Shown: positions 1 to 7,251 of the stretch, piece after piece | Layout: every line of letters starts with the position of its first letter | Position numbering within the stretch: position 1 is the stretch's first letter | From: Protaetiibacter sp. | Lineage (GTDB): Bacteria > Actinomycetota > Actinomycetes > Actinomycetales > Microbacteriaceae | Length of the DNA: 64,000 nt | Assembly: GCA_030150265.1 (NCBI GenBank) | Contig: JASLGG010000032.1 | Span: forward strand, 387,079-451,078 | Direction: 5' to 3' | Made by a program: the position numbers and the translations under genes | The notes under the pieces: generated by a model | Told to the model about the DNA's origin: nothing | Database searches by the model: none | The model's input: the letters and a program-made list of their open reading frames with translations, nothing else

Positions 1-636
1 CTCGCGATCGTCAACGATCTGCTCGAGGCCCTCGGTTATCAAGGCCTCTGGGTCGACGGGGCGGGTGCTTTCCGCGCCACGCCATATGTGCGGCCGGCCA
101 TGCGGCCGATCCACTACGCGATCCTGAACGATGAGGCGGGGCGCGCCCTCGTGCGGGAGCTCGCTGATGGCCCGCAGTCGATCTACTCGCCGGAGTGGAC
201 CCACGACCGGGACTCCTACGACATCCCCAACAAGGTCGTCGCGGTGGCGTCGGGGAACGCGAAGGATGCGCCGTCGATCGGCGTCGCGACGAACGAAGAC
301 TCCTCCTCTCCGTACTCCTACCCCTCGCGCGGTCGCTGGGTCGTGACCGTGGTGGACGGGGTGGAGGTGCCCGACTACGCGGATCAGCCGGATCCGGACG
401 CGGCCGAGGTCGCGTTCCTCCGGGAGCGCGCGCGGCAGGTTCTCATCGCGTCGTCGTCGTCGCAGGCGACGGTGTCGGTGAAGTGTCTGCCGATCCCCGT
501 CGAACTGCTCGACGCGGTGCGCTTCGCCTCGACGCCGGCCGGGGTCGACGCTCGCCACACCGTGACGAGCGTCGGGATGGACCTGAGGTTCGACGGGCTC
601 ATGTCGCTCGAACTGCGAGAGGTGGTGGACCTGTGA
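1..636 (+). CDS. Phage minor tail protein, C-terminal part (5' truncated)
   Basis: The reading frame is open from the first base, so the gene begins upstream of the window; only about 211 C-terminal residues are visible. The segment has the look of a siphophage minor tail or baseplate-associated protein: it contains an IPNKVV-type strand followed by SPYSYPSRGRW, a pattern I associate with actinophage minor tail proteins. No catalytic motif is visible. Its stop overlaps the GTG start of the next tail-fibre gene (GTGA), so the two are translationally coupled within a prophage tail module. Assignment rests on position and on recognition of the family pattern, not on a search. Confidence 0.72.
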   Translation, partial: LAIVNDLLEALGYQGLWVDGAGAFRATPYVRPAMRPIHYAILNDEAGRALVRELADGPQSIYSPEWTHDRDSYDIPNKVVAVASGNAKDAPSIGVATNEDSSSPYSYPSRGRWVVTVVDGVEVPDYADQPDPDAAEVAFLRERARQVLIASSSSQATVSVKCLPIPVELLDAVRFASTPAGVDARHTVTSVGMDLRFDGLMSLELREVVDL

Positions 637-2696
637 ACGCGTTCGTATGGGGCACCGTCACTGCGGTGAGCCCCCTCCGTGTGCGGCTCGACGGCGACGT
701 CGAGCCGCTTCCGCTCACCCCTGAGCTGCTCGTGTCGCCGCTCGGCCTTGCCCCAGGAGACCGGGTGCGGTGCGAGCTGGCGGATCGTCGGGTCGTGGTT
801 CACGGTCGGGCAGGTGGCGGCGGGACCGGGAACACGTTCCCTGTAGGCGCGATCATCGACTGGCCTTACAACGCCTCCACCCCGGCCTACGCGCTCGACT
901 GCGACGGGCGGGCCGTGAGTCGCAGCACCTACAGCGCACTCTTCGGCACGATCGGCACGTACTACGGCGGGGGCGATGGTACGACGACATTCAACGTGCC
1001 GACCTCGACGCCGGTGCGCTTCTCGGCCTCCCTGACGAACACGAACCCCGCCTCGTCGTCGTACGTCGTATTCGATCAGGAAGAGACGGACGCGGGGTCG
1101 AACTACGACCATGCCACGGGTGTGTTCCTCGCGCCGCGTACGGGTGAGTACGAGTTCTCCTGGGGCAGCATCGGCAGCATCGGGGGCACGGCGCGGATGG
1201 TGCTACGGATCAACAATGTCAATATCGCCGGCGTCGCAGACTCGGGTGCGATCCAGGCGCGCATCGCCGGCGGCTCGAACTACGGATTCGGTTCCCGCAC
1301 CTATCGCCTCAATCTCGCGAAGAACGACACCGTGCGGATCTGGTACGTGAACGACGGCCCGACCAACGTGCTCTACGGTGCGAGCAGCTACACGTGGTTC
1401 ATGGGGCGCCTGCTGAACGGATTCGGCTCGGGGACGGACCCGCAGACCCGGCAGATCATCGTCGCGAGCGACCAGGGATCTGGAGTCACGATCGTCCAGG
1501 GGCAGGGGCAGTTCCTTGGTCAGATTATCGGCTGGCCCGGTCACAATGGCGCGCCGATTCCCGCGAACTGTCTCGAGCTGAACGGCCAGACCGTGAGCGC
1601 CTCCACCTACTCCGGACTCGCCGCCCTGTTCCCCGGGTGGGTGAGCGGCTCCCACTTGGTGCTTCCGGATCTTCGCGGCCGAACGCTTGCGGGATATCTG
1701 TCCGGGGATTCCGATTTCGGAACGCTCGGCGGCACTCCCGGCGCCAAGACGCACAAACATGGCGCGGGCTCGTTCATGGCAGCGACATGGGCCGGGTTCA
1801 GCAGGATCCTTGTGGGGACAGGGAACTCCTGGACAGCGACGAATTCCAACAACCTGGGATTCCCTGGTGCGTCCGCATCGACTGCCGACGGCGGCCCGGC
1901 CATCGTCGGAGAGTCCGCGTCGTCGTCGAGCATCCAGCCGTCCTACGTGGGCCGCTGGCTCATCGTCGCCGCAGACTCGGCAGGCGAGTACAACCCGACC
2001 GTGCAGGCCGCGCTCACCGCGCGGGTGTCCGACGCCTATGTCCCACGCCAGACGCTCTATTTCCGCAGCAGTGGCACCTTCTCCAAGGCGTCGTATCCCT
2101 GGCTCAGGGCGGTCCGCGTGCGAGTTCAGGGTGGTGGTGGTGGCGGCGGCGGCTCGTCCGCGACGGGCGTGAATCAGACCTCGTTCGGGCAGGGCGGCGG
2201 CGGCGGGGGATACGCCGAGAGCTTCCTGACCGACATCACCGGGCTGGCCGGGGGTGTTGTCGTGACGGTGGGTGCCGGCGGCACGGGCGGCACCGCCGGT
2301 GGCGGCGCCAGCGGAGGTGCGTCATCGTTCGGCACGCTGGTCATGGCCACCGGGGGCGGCGGCGGCTGGAACAAGCCTGCCAACGTCTACACGGCATACG
2401 CGCCCGGCGGCGCTCCGGGAACCGGGACGGCCGGGGACTTGCGGGTCTCGGGCCAGGGCGGTGCGACCGGAACGGGCGACGGATACGGACTCTGTACCTC
2501 TGGTGCGGGTGGCGCATCGATCCTGGGTGGTGGCGGCGCATCGAACGGCACAGGCGCCGGAAGCGGCACCACCGCGGGGAACGACGGCGGCAGCTACGGC
2601 GGCGGGGGCGGTGGCGCGACGTCCAATGCCACGGCCGGAAGCATGAAGGGCGGCAGCGGCGCCCCGGGAATCGTGATCGTGGAGATGTTCGCATGA
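633..2696 (+). CDS. Prophage tail fibre with two collar domains, C1q-like domain and glycine-rich tip
   Basis: A 687-residue receptor-binding or tail-fibre protein. Start GTG 633 overlaps the previous stop; longer in-frame extensions would run through the upstream gene. Domains in order: an N-terminal module (about 1-60) repeated in the fibre at 3047; a first phage tail-collar segment (about 70-122); a C1q/TNF-like beta-sandwich (about 127-262); a second collar segment (about 294-450) with the LPDLRGRTLAG motif and a THKHG strand; and a C-terminal glycine-rich region (about 495-687) with runs of up to eight glycines ending in a hydrophobic IVIVEMF strand. Such glycine-rich ends occur as polyglycine sandwiches in phage adhesins. 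It probably contacts the host surface. The next gene starts within its stop codon (ATGA). Confidence 0.85.
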   Translation: MNAFVWGTVTAVSPLRVRLDGDVEPLPLTPELLVSPLGLAPGDRVRCELADRRVVVHGRAGGGGTGNTFPVGAIIDWPYNASTPAYALDCDGRAVSRSTYSALFGTIGTYYGGGDGTTTFNVPTSTPVRFSASLTNTNPASSSYVVFDQEETDAGSNYDHATGVFLAPRTGEYEFSWGSIGSIGGTARMVLRINNVNIAGVADSGAIQARIAGGSNYGFGSRTYRLNLAKNDTVRIWYVNDGPTNVLYGASSYTWFMGRLLNGFGSGTDPQTRQIIVASDQGSGVTIVQGQGQFLGQIIGWPGHNGAPIPANCLELNGQTVSASTYSGLAALFPGWVSGSHLVLPDLRGRTLAGYLSGDSDFGTLGGTPGAKTHKHGAGSFMAATWAGFSRILVGTGNSWTATNSNNLGFPGASASTADGGPAIVGESASSSSIQPSYVGRWLIVAADSAGEYNPTVQAALTARVSDAYVPRQTLYFRSSGTFSKASYPWLRAVRVRVQGGGGGGGGSSATGVNQTSFGQGGGGGGYAESFLTDITGLAGGVVVTVGAGGTGGTAGGGASGGASSFGTLVMATGGGGGWNKPANVYTAYAPGGAPGTGTAGDLRVSGQGGATGTGDGYGLCTSGAGGASILGGGGASNGTGAGSGTTAGNDGGSYGGGGGGATSNATAGSMKGGSGAPGIVIVEMFA

Positions 2697-3013
2697 GGTA
2701 CGCGGTGGTCGAGGACGCGGAGGTCGTCAACGTCATCCTGTGGGACGGGCTCGGAGACGCGCCGAGCGGGCAGCTGGTCCAGCTCGAGGAAGATTCACCG
2801 GTCGGCGCCGGTTGGCGGCGTGTCGGCGACGAATGGTCGGAGCCGGTCGCGCCGACGGAGTCGCGGAATCCATCGGTTGACGAGCTGCGCCGGGTCGCCT
2901 ACCGCGATCTCGCCGACCCCCTGTTCTTCAAGTGGCAGCGCGGCGAAGCCGCCCAGCGGGACTGGCTTGACGCCGTGGCCGAGGTCCGGGCGAGGTATCC
3001 GGATTCCGTTTGA
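2693..3013 (+). CDS. Small prophage protein following the tail fibre, possible fibre-assembly protein
   Basis: A 106-residue acidic protein whose ATG overlaps the fibre stop by four bases. The N-terminus (RYAVVEDAEVVNVILWDG) matches the opening seen in many short proteins encoded beside phage tail fibres, where residues describe a beta strand plus a WDG turn; the C-terminal half is helical and charged. It has no signal peptide or membrane segment. The tight coupling suggests a chaperone or accessory of the fibre, but I recognise no defined family with certainty, so the function is inferred from context only. Confidence 0.7.
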   Translation: MRYAVVEDAEVVNVILWDGLGDAPSGQLVQLEEDSPVGAGWRRVGDEWSEPVAPTESRNPSVDELRRVAYRDLADPLFFKWQRGEAAQRDWLDAVAEVRARYPDSV

Positions 3014-3046
3014 GTTGACCGCTCGTGAGCCTGGAAGGAGATACGC

Positions 3047-4240
3047 GTGACCGACTTCGCATGGGCCACGGTGACGGCTGTCGACCCGATTGCTGTGAGG
3101 CTCGATGGTGATGCTCTGTCCGTCCCTTTCGCCCCTGACTCGCTGGTGGCCGTCGACACCCTTGCCGTGGGTGACCGAGTTCGCTGCGAGCTCAGCGAGC
3201 GCCGGCTCGTGATTCATGGTCGTTCGAACGGCGAGGATAGTCGCAGCTTCCTCCTCGGGATGGCCTACCTCTGGCCGGGGTCCTCCCCTCTACCGCCGTA
3301 CCTGCTGCCGCTCGAGGGGCAGACGATCGTCGGCGGGGTATCGAGTCACTCGGGGCTCGCGGTGGTGCACCCGGAATGGGTGTCGGGTGCCGATCTCGTG
3401 CTGCCCGATTGGCGCGGTCGCGTCCCGGTTGGCCAACTGCCGGGGGACTCCCTTTTCGGAATACCGGGAGCGTTGGTCGGATCGAAGACGCACACGTTGA
3501 CCGTGGCAGAGCTGCCGAATCTGCAGGGACAACTCACCCCGCACGGGGCAGAGGGCGGTTCCGGTTTCTGGAACCCCACCGGAGTGTTCTCCTCGTCGCC
3601 GATCTACGCGTCCGGATATAAGGCCCCGCCTTCGACGACCGGTGGCGCGTCCTCCATCGGGCGGCTCGTGTACAACAACGGCGGGGGTGGCGCGGCCCAC
3701 AACAATGTGCAGCCATCTGTCGTCGCGCGATGGTGCGTCATGGCCGCAACCTCCGGCGGAGAATACAGCCGCGAGGTGCAGCAGGCACTTGTCGCGCGGG
3801 TGACCGAGCTCGCGCAGCCACCTTGTTTCCAGGTGTTCCGCGCCGAGACAGGGCCGAGTGTCACCTTGCCCACTGTCGCGGCTCTCGTCACAGGCTGGGG
3901 CACGCCGGTGGTGCACCGTGGCGTGTCATGGTCGTCGGGCGTGCTGACGATCGAGAAGGCCGGGATCTATCACGTCGTCGCGCAGGTGGGCTCGGTGACA
4001 GGCAACGGCAACCTCAACCTGCAGGTGACACTGAACTCGACCGTTGCCGACTCGGCCGCCACGCTGGCCACCTCACACTCGGCGACATCGGCGAGCCTGA
4101 ACCGCACGGTAGGGGTCGACTTCTACCAGCGCCTGGTCGCCGGTGACAAGCTCCGCGTCTATTGGGCGGACACCGCCGCCGGCACGGTTGGTGCGGCGGC
4201 GCGCGCGATGCGGTTTGCCGCCGCATTCTTCTCTGATTGA
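3047..4240 (+). CDS. Second prophage tail fibre (collar domain plus C1q-like domain)
   Basis: A 397-residue fibre protein starting at GTG 3047 behind a good ribosome site (GGAAGGAG, 3032-3039). Residues 1-62 are clearly paralogous to the start of the fibre at 633 (WGTVTAV / WATVTAV, VRLDGD, GDRVRCEL, V-HGR), so both probably attach to the same virion component. A tail-collar domain follows (LPDWRGRVPVGQ, then SKTHTLTVAELPN), and the C-terminal 130 residues form a C1q-like sandwich (TGPSVTLPTV...AGIYHVVAQV...GDKLRVYW). A terminator hairpin sits directly downstream, so tail and lysis genes may be separate units. Confidence 0.85.
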   Translation: MTDFAWATVTAVDPIAVRLDGDALSVPFAPDSLVAVDTLAVGDRVRCELSERRLVIHGRSNGEDSRSFLLGMAYLWPGSSPLPPYLLPLEGQTIVGGVSSHSGLAVVHPEWVSGADLVLPDWRGRVPVGQLPGDSLFGIPGALVGSKTHTLTVAELPNLQGQLTPHGAEGGSGFWNPTGVFSSSPIYASGYKAPPSTTGGASSIGRLVYNNGGGGAAHNNVQPSVVARWCVMAATSGGEYSREVQQALVARVTELAQPPCFQVFRAETGPSVTLPTVAALVTGWGTPVVHRGVSWSSGVLTIEKAGIYHVVAQVGSVTGNGNLNLQVTLNSTVADSAATLATSHSATSASLNRTVGVDFYQRLVAGDKLRVYWADTAAGTVGAAARAMRFAAAFFSD

Positions 4241-4259
4241 TCCTTCCAACGACCGACTG

Positions 4260-4280
4260 AGCCCCGCCCGCGGGGCTCTT
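4260..4280 (+). terminator. Hairpin terminator after tail fibres
   Basis: AGCCCC (4260-4265), six-base loop, GGGGCT (4272-4277), then CTT. It is a compact GC stem followed by a short pyrimidine run, in the gap between the second fibre gene and the M23 peptidase. Confidence 0.6.
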
Positions 4281-4297
4281 CCCATGAGGAGATGTGG

Positions 4298-5209
4298 ATG
4301 CCCTGGCGTTACCCATCCGACGACCGACACGTGCCGAAGGGGGGCGAGTTCCTCTCGACCGTGCTCGACACGGGAGCGAAGCGTGCGCTTCCGCATTCGG
4401 GGCTCGACTATTCCCGTGGAGAGGGCGCACCGGTCTACGCCATCGGCCCGGGAACCGTCATCGCCCAGGGCACGAACGCGGCGTCAGGCTGGGGCTATTA
4501 CACCTACATCGACCACGGCAACCTCGGCGACGGACGTCACGCCTACTCGTACTACGCCCACAAGGCTCAGCTCGGTCCCGCTAACGGCACGCGGTACGCG
4601 GGCGGTGAGCAGATCGGCACCATCGGGAGGACCGGGTCCGGCATCACCGGCCCGCATCTCCACTGGGGTGTTGCGGTCTGCACTCCGGCGGCCTTTGCCG
4701 CCACCGTTCGGCCGATGGGTGCGGCCGCCCGCGCCCTGCTGGTCGACCCCGAGGCATTCGTTGCCGCCCGCCTGCTCGCGTCGAACCAGCGCCGAGTGGG
4801 CGTGATGGAGGCGCGACGACGCGTGGAGCCGTCGACGGCCTCCGAGTACGACGTCGGCAGGAACCTGCCGCCGGGCGCTGTGGTCTCGCCATCCGGGTTC
4901 GTCCGCAGCGAGCTCGACGGCGGGACCGTGGACGGATCGGACGTCTGGCTTGTGATCGACGATATGTTCACCCATATCTCGGCAGTCGACGACCGCGGTC
5001 TCCACGACCTGCGCGACTTGGGCGTGGTCGCGCCTCCGGAACCTCCTGCGCCGCCTGCGCCTCCCGAGGATCCGGCGCCGCCGGCGCCATCTGAGCCGGA
5101 TCACAAGGATCCGCCGCGCCATGCGCCGACCGGTGTAGCCGGCTGGTTCACCGTCGTGGCCGCACTTGTCGCGTTCGCGGTCGGGCTCCTCCTCGAGGCG
5201 ATCCGGTGA
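4298..5209 (+). CDS. Prophage M23 endopeptidase (endolysin) with proline-rich linker and C-terminal membrane segment
   Basis: 303 residues from ATG 4298, chosen over ATG 4292 because GAGGAG (4286-4291) is then six bases upstream instead of abutting the start. The M23/LAS peptidase fold covers about 25-150: zinc ligands H33 and D37 in HSGLDY and H122 in HLHWG, with H88 (YYAH) and H120 as the expected catalytic histidines. The middle (about 185-240) may be an SH3-like wall-binding region. A proline/alanine/glutamate linker (about 243-270) leads to a hydrophobic helix (about 278-300) ending in EAIR. It should cut peptidoglycan cross-links at lysis. The C-terminal membrane segment is unusual for an endolysin. 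Next gene overlaps by GTGA. Confidence 0.85.
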   Translation: MPWRYPSDDRHVPKGGEFLSTVLDTGAKRALPHSGLDYSRGEGAPVYAIGPGTVIAQGTNAASGWGYYTYIDHGNLGDGRHAYSYYAHKAQLGPANGTRYAGGEQIGTIGRTGSGITGPHLHWGVAVCTPAAFAATVRPMGAAARALLVDPEAFVAARLLASNQRRVGVMEARRRVEPSTASEYDVGRNLPPGAVVSPSGFVRSELDGGTVDGSDVWLVIDDMFTHISAVDDRGLHDLRDLGVVAPPEPPAPPAPPEDPAPPAPSEPDHKDPPRHAPTGVAGWFTVVAALVAFAVGLLLEAIR

Positions 5210-5523
5210 CCGAGGCGGTGCTCGTGGCGATCGTGACCGTTCTCGGCGGCGTGTTGATCGCGCTCATCGAACGCACCCGTCGTCACGCTCGAGCGGCGCG
5301 GGCCCAGGTCGAGAACTCCCACGCCACCAACTTGCGGGACGAGAGCGACGAGAGATATCGCGAGACCATCCGACGGCTCGACGGCATCGCCGCGGACGTC
5401 CGCGGGCTGCGGCGCGACATCGGCCGCCACGCCGACCATCTCATCGATCACGAGAAGCGCATCGACGACATCGAGCGCACCCAACCCCATCCGTCGCCGC
5501 CGCTCCCGAGGAGGAAGAGATGA
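5206..5523 (+). CDS. DUF2746-like prophage membrane/coiled-coil protein (possible second holin)
   Basis: 105 residues from GTG 5206, coupled to the peptidase stop. One N-terminal transmembrane helix (about 4-22) is followed by a long charged helical region (about 25-90, heptad-like with ERYRETIRRLDGIAADVRGLRRDI) and a basic proline-rich tail. This one-helix plus coiled-coil layout matches the DUF2746 proteins found in actinophage lysis cassettes. Its place between peptidase and holin supports a role in lysis, perhaps as antiholin or second holin. The next gene's ATG overlaps its stop. Confidence 0.75.
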   Translation: MTEAVLVAIVTVLGGVLIALIERTRRHARAARAQVENSHATNLRDESDERYRETIRRLDGIAADVRGLRRDIGRHADHLIDHEKRIDDIERTQPHPSPPLPRRKR

Positions 5524-5879
5524 CGTCACCCCCGATTATCCCGGCTGCTGTCGCGCTCGCCGCGCGCCGGGCCTTCATCCGCACCACTCTCCAGGGATAT
5601 GAAGCAGTGCTCGGTGTCGGTATCACCGCCAACGGTTTGCTGGCCCTCATCCGCGGCGAGGCGGACCTCGCCGCCGTCGCGGTGACGGTCGTCATCGCGG
5701 TGATCGGGCCGCCGATCGCGGGGCTACGGTCATGGGCGTCGATCCTGCGTCGTGGGATCCCCGACGACTACAGGCGAGCCGCGCTCGTCGAGCACTCGGC
5801 TCTTGATCCAGCCGATCGTCGCGACGATCTCGACCGCGCCCTGGCGGCTGTCGCGGCATCGGTGGATGCTGTCGGCTGA
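5520..5879 (+). CDS. Prophage holin, r1t-like
   Basis: 119 residues from ATG 5520, preceded by GAGGAAGAG. Two transmembrane helices are visible (about 28-44 and 50-72), then a charged cytoplasmic tail with a SALDPADRRDDLDRAL helix. Size, two-helix topology and position at the end of the lysis cassette fit the r1t-type holins of actinophages, which form membrane holes releasing or activating the endolysin. It is the last prophage gene before the terminator and tRNA. Confidence 0.75.
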   Translation: MTSPPIIPAAVALAARRAFIRTTLQGYEAVLGVGITANGLLALIRGEADLAAVAVTVVIAVIGPPIAGLRSWASILRRGIPDDYRRAALVEHSALDPADRRDDLDRALAAVAASVDAVG

Positions 5880-5910
5880 GCTGCCGCGTCGAGGTACGCC
5901 AGTACCGCTC

Positions 5911-5943
5911 ATCCCCGCGCTCTCCTTCGGAGGGCGCGGGGAT
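5911..5943 (+). terminator. Strong terminator ending the prophage lysis cassette
   Basis: Fifteen-base arms (5911-5925 and 5929-5943) pair with one wobble and close a three-base loop. It is followed by TTTCGTGT, a weak U-rich tail. It insulates the prophage from the chromosome. Confidence 0.8.
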
Positions 5944-6085
5944 TTCGTGTGCATGCGCTCGTCACGCGGATGCCCCATGGTTGCCCCACGGTTCCGACTG
6001 CAGAGTCTCCGAGCGAGCAGATCGCCCAGCGTTCGACGGGTGGGCCCGGAGGGGCTCGAACCCTCGACCCGCGGATTAAAAGTCC
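5944..6085. other. Probable right prophage attachment region (att) at the tRNA-Lys 3' end
   Basis: Prophage genes stop at 5879 and chromosomal genes resume at 6178. Between them lies the 3' half of tRNA-Lys, the usual core for tyrosine integrases. The exact core cannot be set without the left end, which should carry a copy of part of 6041-6085. No integrase is in the window. Confidence 0.5.
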
Positions 6086-6113
6086 GATGCTCTACCGACT
6101 GAGCTACAGGCCC
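6041..6113 (-). tRNA. tRNA-Lys (anticodon TTT)
   Basis: Reading the minus strand from 6113: acceptor GGGCCTG, D arm TAGCTCAGTCGGTAGAGCA, anticodon loop CTTTTAA with anticodon TTT, and a TTCGAGC T-arm; the acceptor pairs with CGGGCCC near the 3' end and the discriminator A is at 6041. CCA is not encoded (CCC follows). It decodes AAA/AAG. The 3' end points into the prophage, the classic arrangement for tRNA-targeting integrases. Confidence 0.95.
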
Positions 6114-6177
6114 GTCCGTCCAGGGTAGTCCGCGCTGCGCCCGGCGGCCGCGCAGGGCGGCGGGGGAGAATGGACGG

Positions 6178-6810
6178 ATGGCCGACGACTTCCCCAAGCC
6201 CGTGCTGTTCGGCGGCCGCGAGTTCGAGGCCTTCGAGGGGCGGGCGCAGGATCCGGCGGTGATCCGGCGCGTCGCGCACGACACCGCGCGCGCCCTGCTC
6301 GTGCGGGTGCGGGAGAGCGACGACCCCGCCGTGCTCGAGCGGATGGTGCGGTTCACCGAGGAGCACGGCATCGACGCGATCGCCGAGCTGTGGGCGCGCG
6401 CGGGCGCGCACACACTGCCGGGCGCGCTGTGGCGCATCCATCTGCTGCACGTCATGATCGGCCAGGACCCGGAGGGCGTCGCCCTGCTCTTCCAGCGCGG
6501 CACCGAGGTGCTCGCCACGATCGACCCGATCGTGGCCGGCGCACCGGCCCCCGCCGGGCCGCAGGAGGTGCTCGAGCTCTCCGACCGCATCCTGCGCGGC
6601 GTCTTCGACGGGGACCTCGCGCATGCGCTCGAGCGCGCGGCGGCGTTCTGCCGCGTCCAGGCGGCGGGTGCCGCATCCGTCGCCGACGATCAGGATGCGG
6701 TGGCGCCCGCGCGCTCGGCCGAGCTCACCACCCGTGCGGCGCGTCTCGCCACGATGGCCGAGGAGCTCTCCGCGTGCGCCCGCCTGGCGCACGACGACTC
6801 CCTCGACTGA
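6178..6810 (+). CDS. Conserved Microbacteriaceae protein of unknown function
   Basis: 210 residues, soluble, rich in alanine and arginine and predicted helical; no signal peptide or membrane helix. The opening (KPVLFGGREFEAF) and the pattern GIDAIAELWARAxxxxLPGALWRIHLLHV resemble a conserved Microbacteriaceae family that databases sometimes label as an RNA-polymerase-beta-like protein; I see no RNA polymerase motif. Start ATG 6178 follows a GAGAAT -10-like hexamer with six bases between, so it may be leaderless. It is the first chromosomal gene beyond the prophage junction and stands alone. Confidence 0.75.
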   Translation: MADDFPKPVLFGGREFEAFEGRAQDPAVIRRVAHDTARALLVRVRESDDPAVLERMVRFTEEHGIDAIAELWARAGAHTLPGALWRIHLLHVMIGQDPEGVALLFQRGTEVLATIDPIVAGAPAPAGPQEVLELSDRILRGVFDGDLAHALERAAAFCRVQAAGAASVADDQDAVAPARSAELTTRAARLATMAEELSACARLAHDDSLD

Positions 6811-6881
6811 CCGGCATCCGCGCGGGCGCCACCCGCTCGGCGCAGCCCCGTCGTCTCCGCCCCGTCGTCGTCCCCGTCTGT

Positions 6882-6965
6882 TCAGAAATGCAGGAGCCCC
6901 CGCCGTGCCGCCCACGATCCACGGGAGATGGGCGGCCGGAGCACGCGAATCTCCTGCATTTCTGA
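6882..6965. repeat. 84-base inverted-repeat element with 15-base perfect arms
   Basis: TCAGAAATGCAGGAG (6882-6896) is the exact reverse complement of CTCCTGCATTTCTGA (6951-6965). The inside also has partial symmetry (GCCGCCCA / TGGGCGGC). It sits between converging genes. It resembles a dispersed intergenic palindrome family rather than a plain terminator; copy number elsewhere is unknown. Confidence 0.8.
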
Positions 6966-7026
6966 GACCCGACTGGAGAGTTCGCCGCCACGGCATCCGG
7001 ATGCGGTGGTCGCGTAGACTGTCCCG

Positions 7027-7105
7027 GCCGGGCCGCAGTAACCCCGGGCTCCACTTTTCGCCGCTTCGAGCGGCCTTGCGCCGAGAGGCGTTTCTGCGGC
7101 CCGGC
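7027..7105 (+). ncRNA. Candidate structured RNA (three-way junction)
   Basis: GCCGGGCCGCAG (7027-7038) pairs perfectly with CTGCGGCCCGGC (7094-7105). Inside are hairpins GCCGCT-TCG-AGCGGC (7060-7074) and CGCC-GAGA-GGCG (7079-7090), the latter with a GNRA loop. TAGACT (7015-7020) lies six bases before 7027, the spacing seen at leaderless promoters in this window. There is no known Rfam-type match that I recognise, and no U-tract. It could instead be a terminator-like element for pstB on the other strand. Confidence 0.4.
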
Positions 7106-7167
7106 ACTCGCATACCCAGGGCGTTCGCGGGCGTCAACCAGCCGTGCACCGACGCCTCCTCCCAAAC

Positions 7168-7183
7168 CAAGGAGATCTCCTTG
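7168..7183. repeat. 16-base perfect palindrome
   Basis: CAAGGAGATCTCCTTG is fully self-complementary and lies 69 bases past the pstB stop. It could be a regulator site or chance; no partner is evident. Confidence 0.45.
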
Positions 7184-7251
7184 AGATGGGCGGGTACACG
7201 GGCGCACGGGCGCACGGCGATGGCCACGCCCGCCACCTCAGCCGCGCAGGC

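Larger units (their letters stand above)
6811..7251. other. 441-base intergenic region with three structured elements
   Basis: No convincing gene was found between the 6178 gene and pstB. It holds an 84-base inverted-repeat element (6882-6965), a promoter-like TAGACT (7015-7020) leading into a foldable element (7027-7105), and a 16-base perfect palindrome (7168-7183). The two flanking genes converge. Confidence 0.7.

Noticed and set aside
5944..6040. Remnant integrase gene end beside the tRNA
   Set aside because: A short minus-strand stretch resembles an integrase tail (GATMGHPRDER), but it is too short and lacks catalytic residues.
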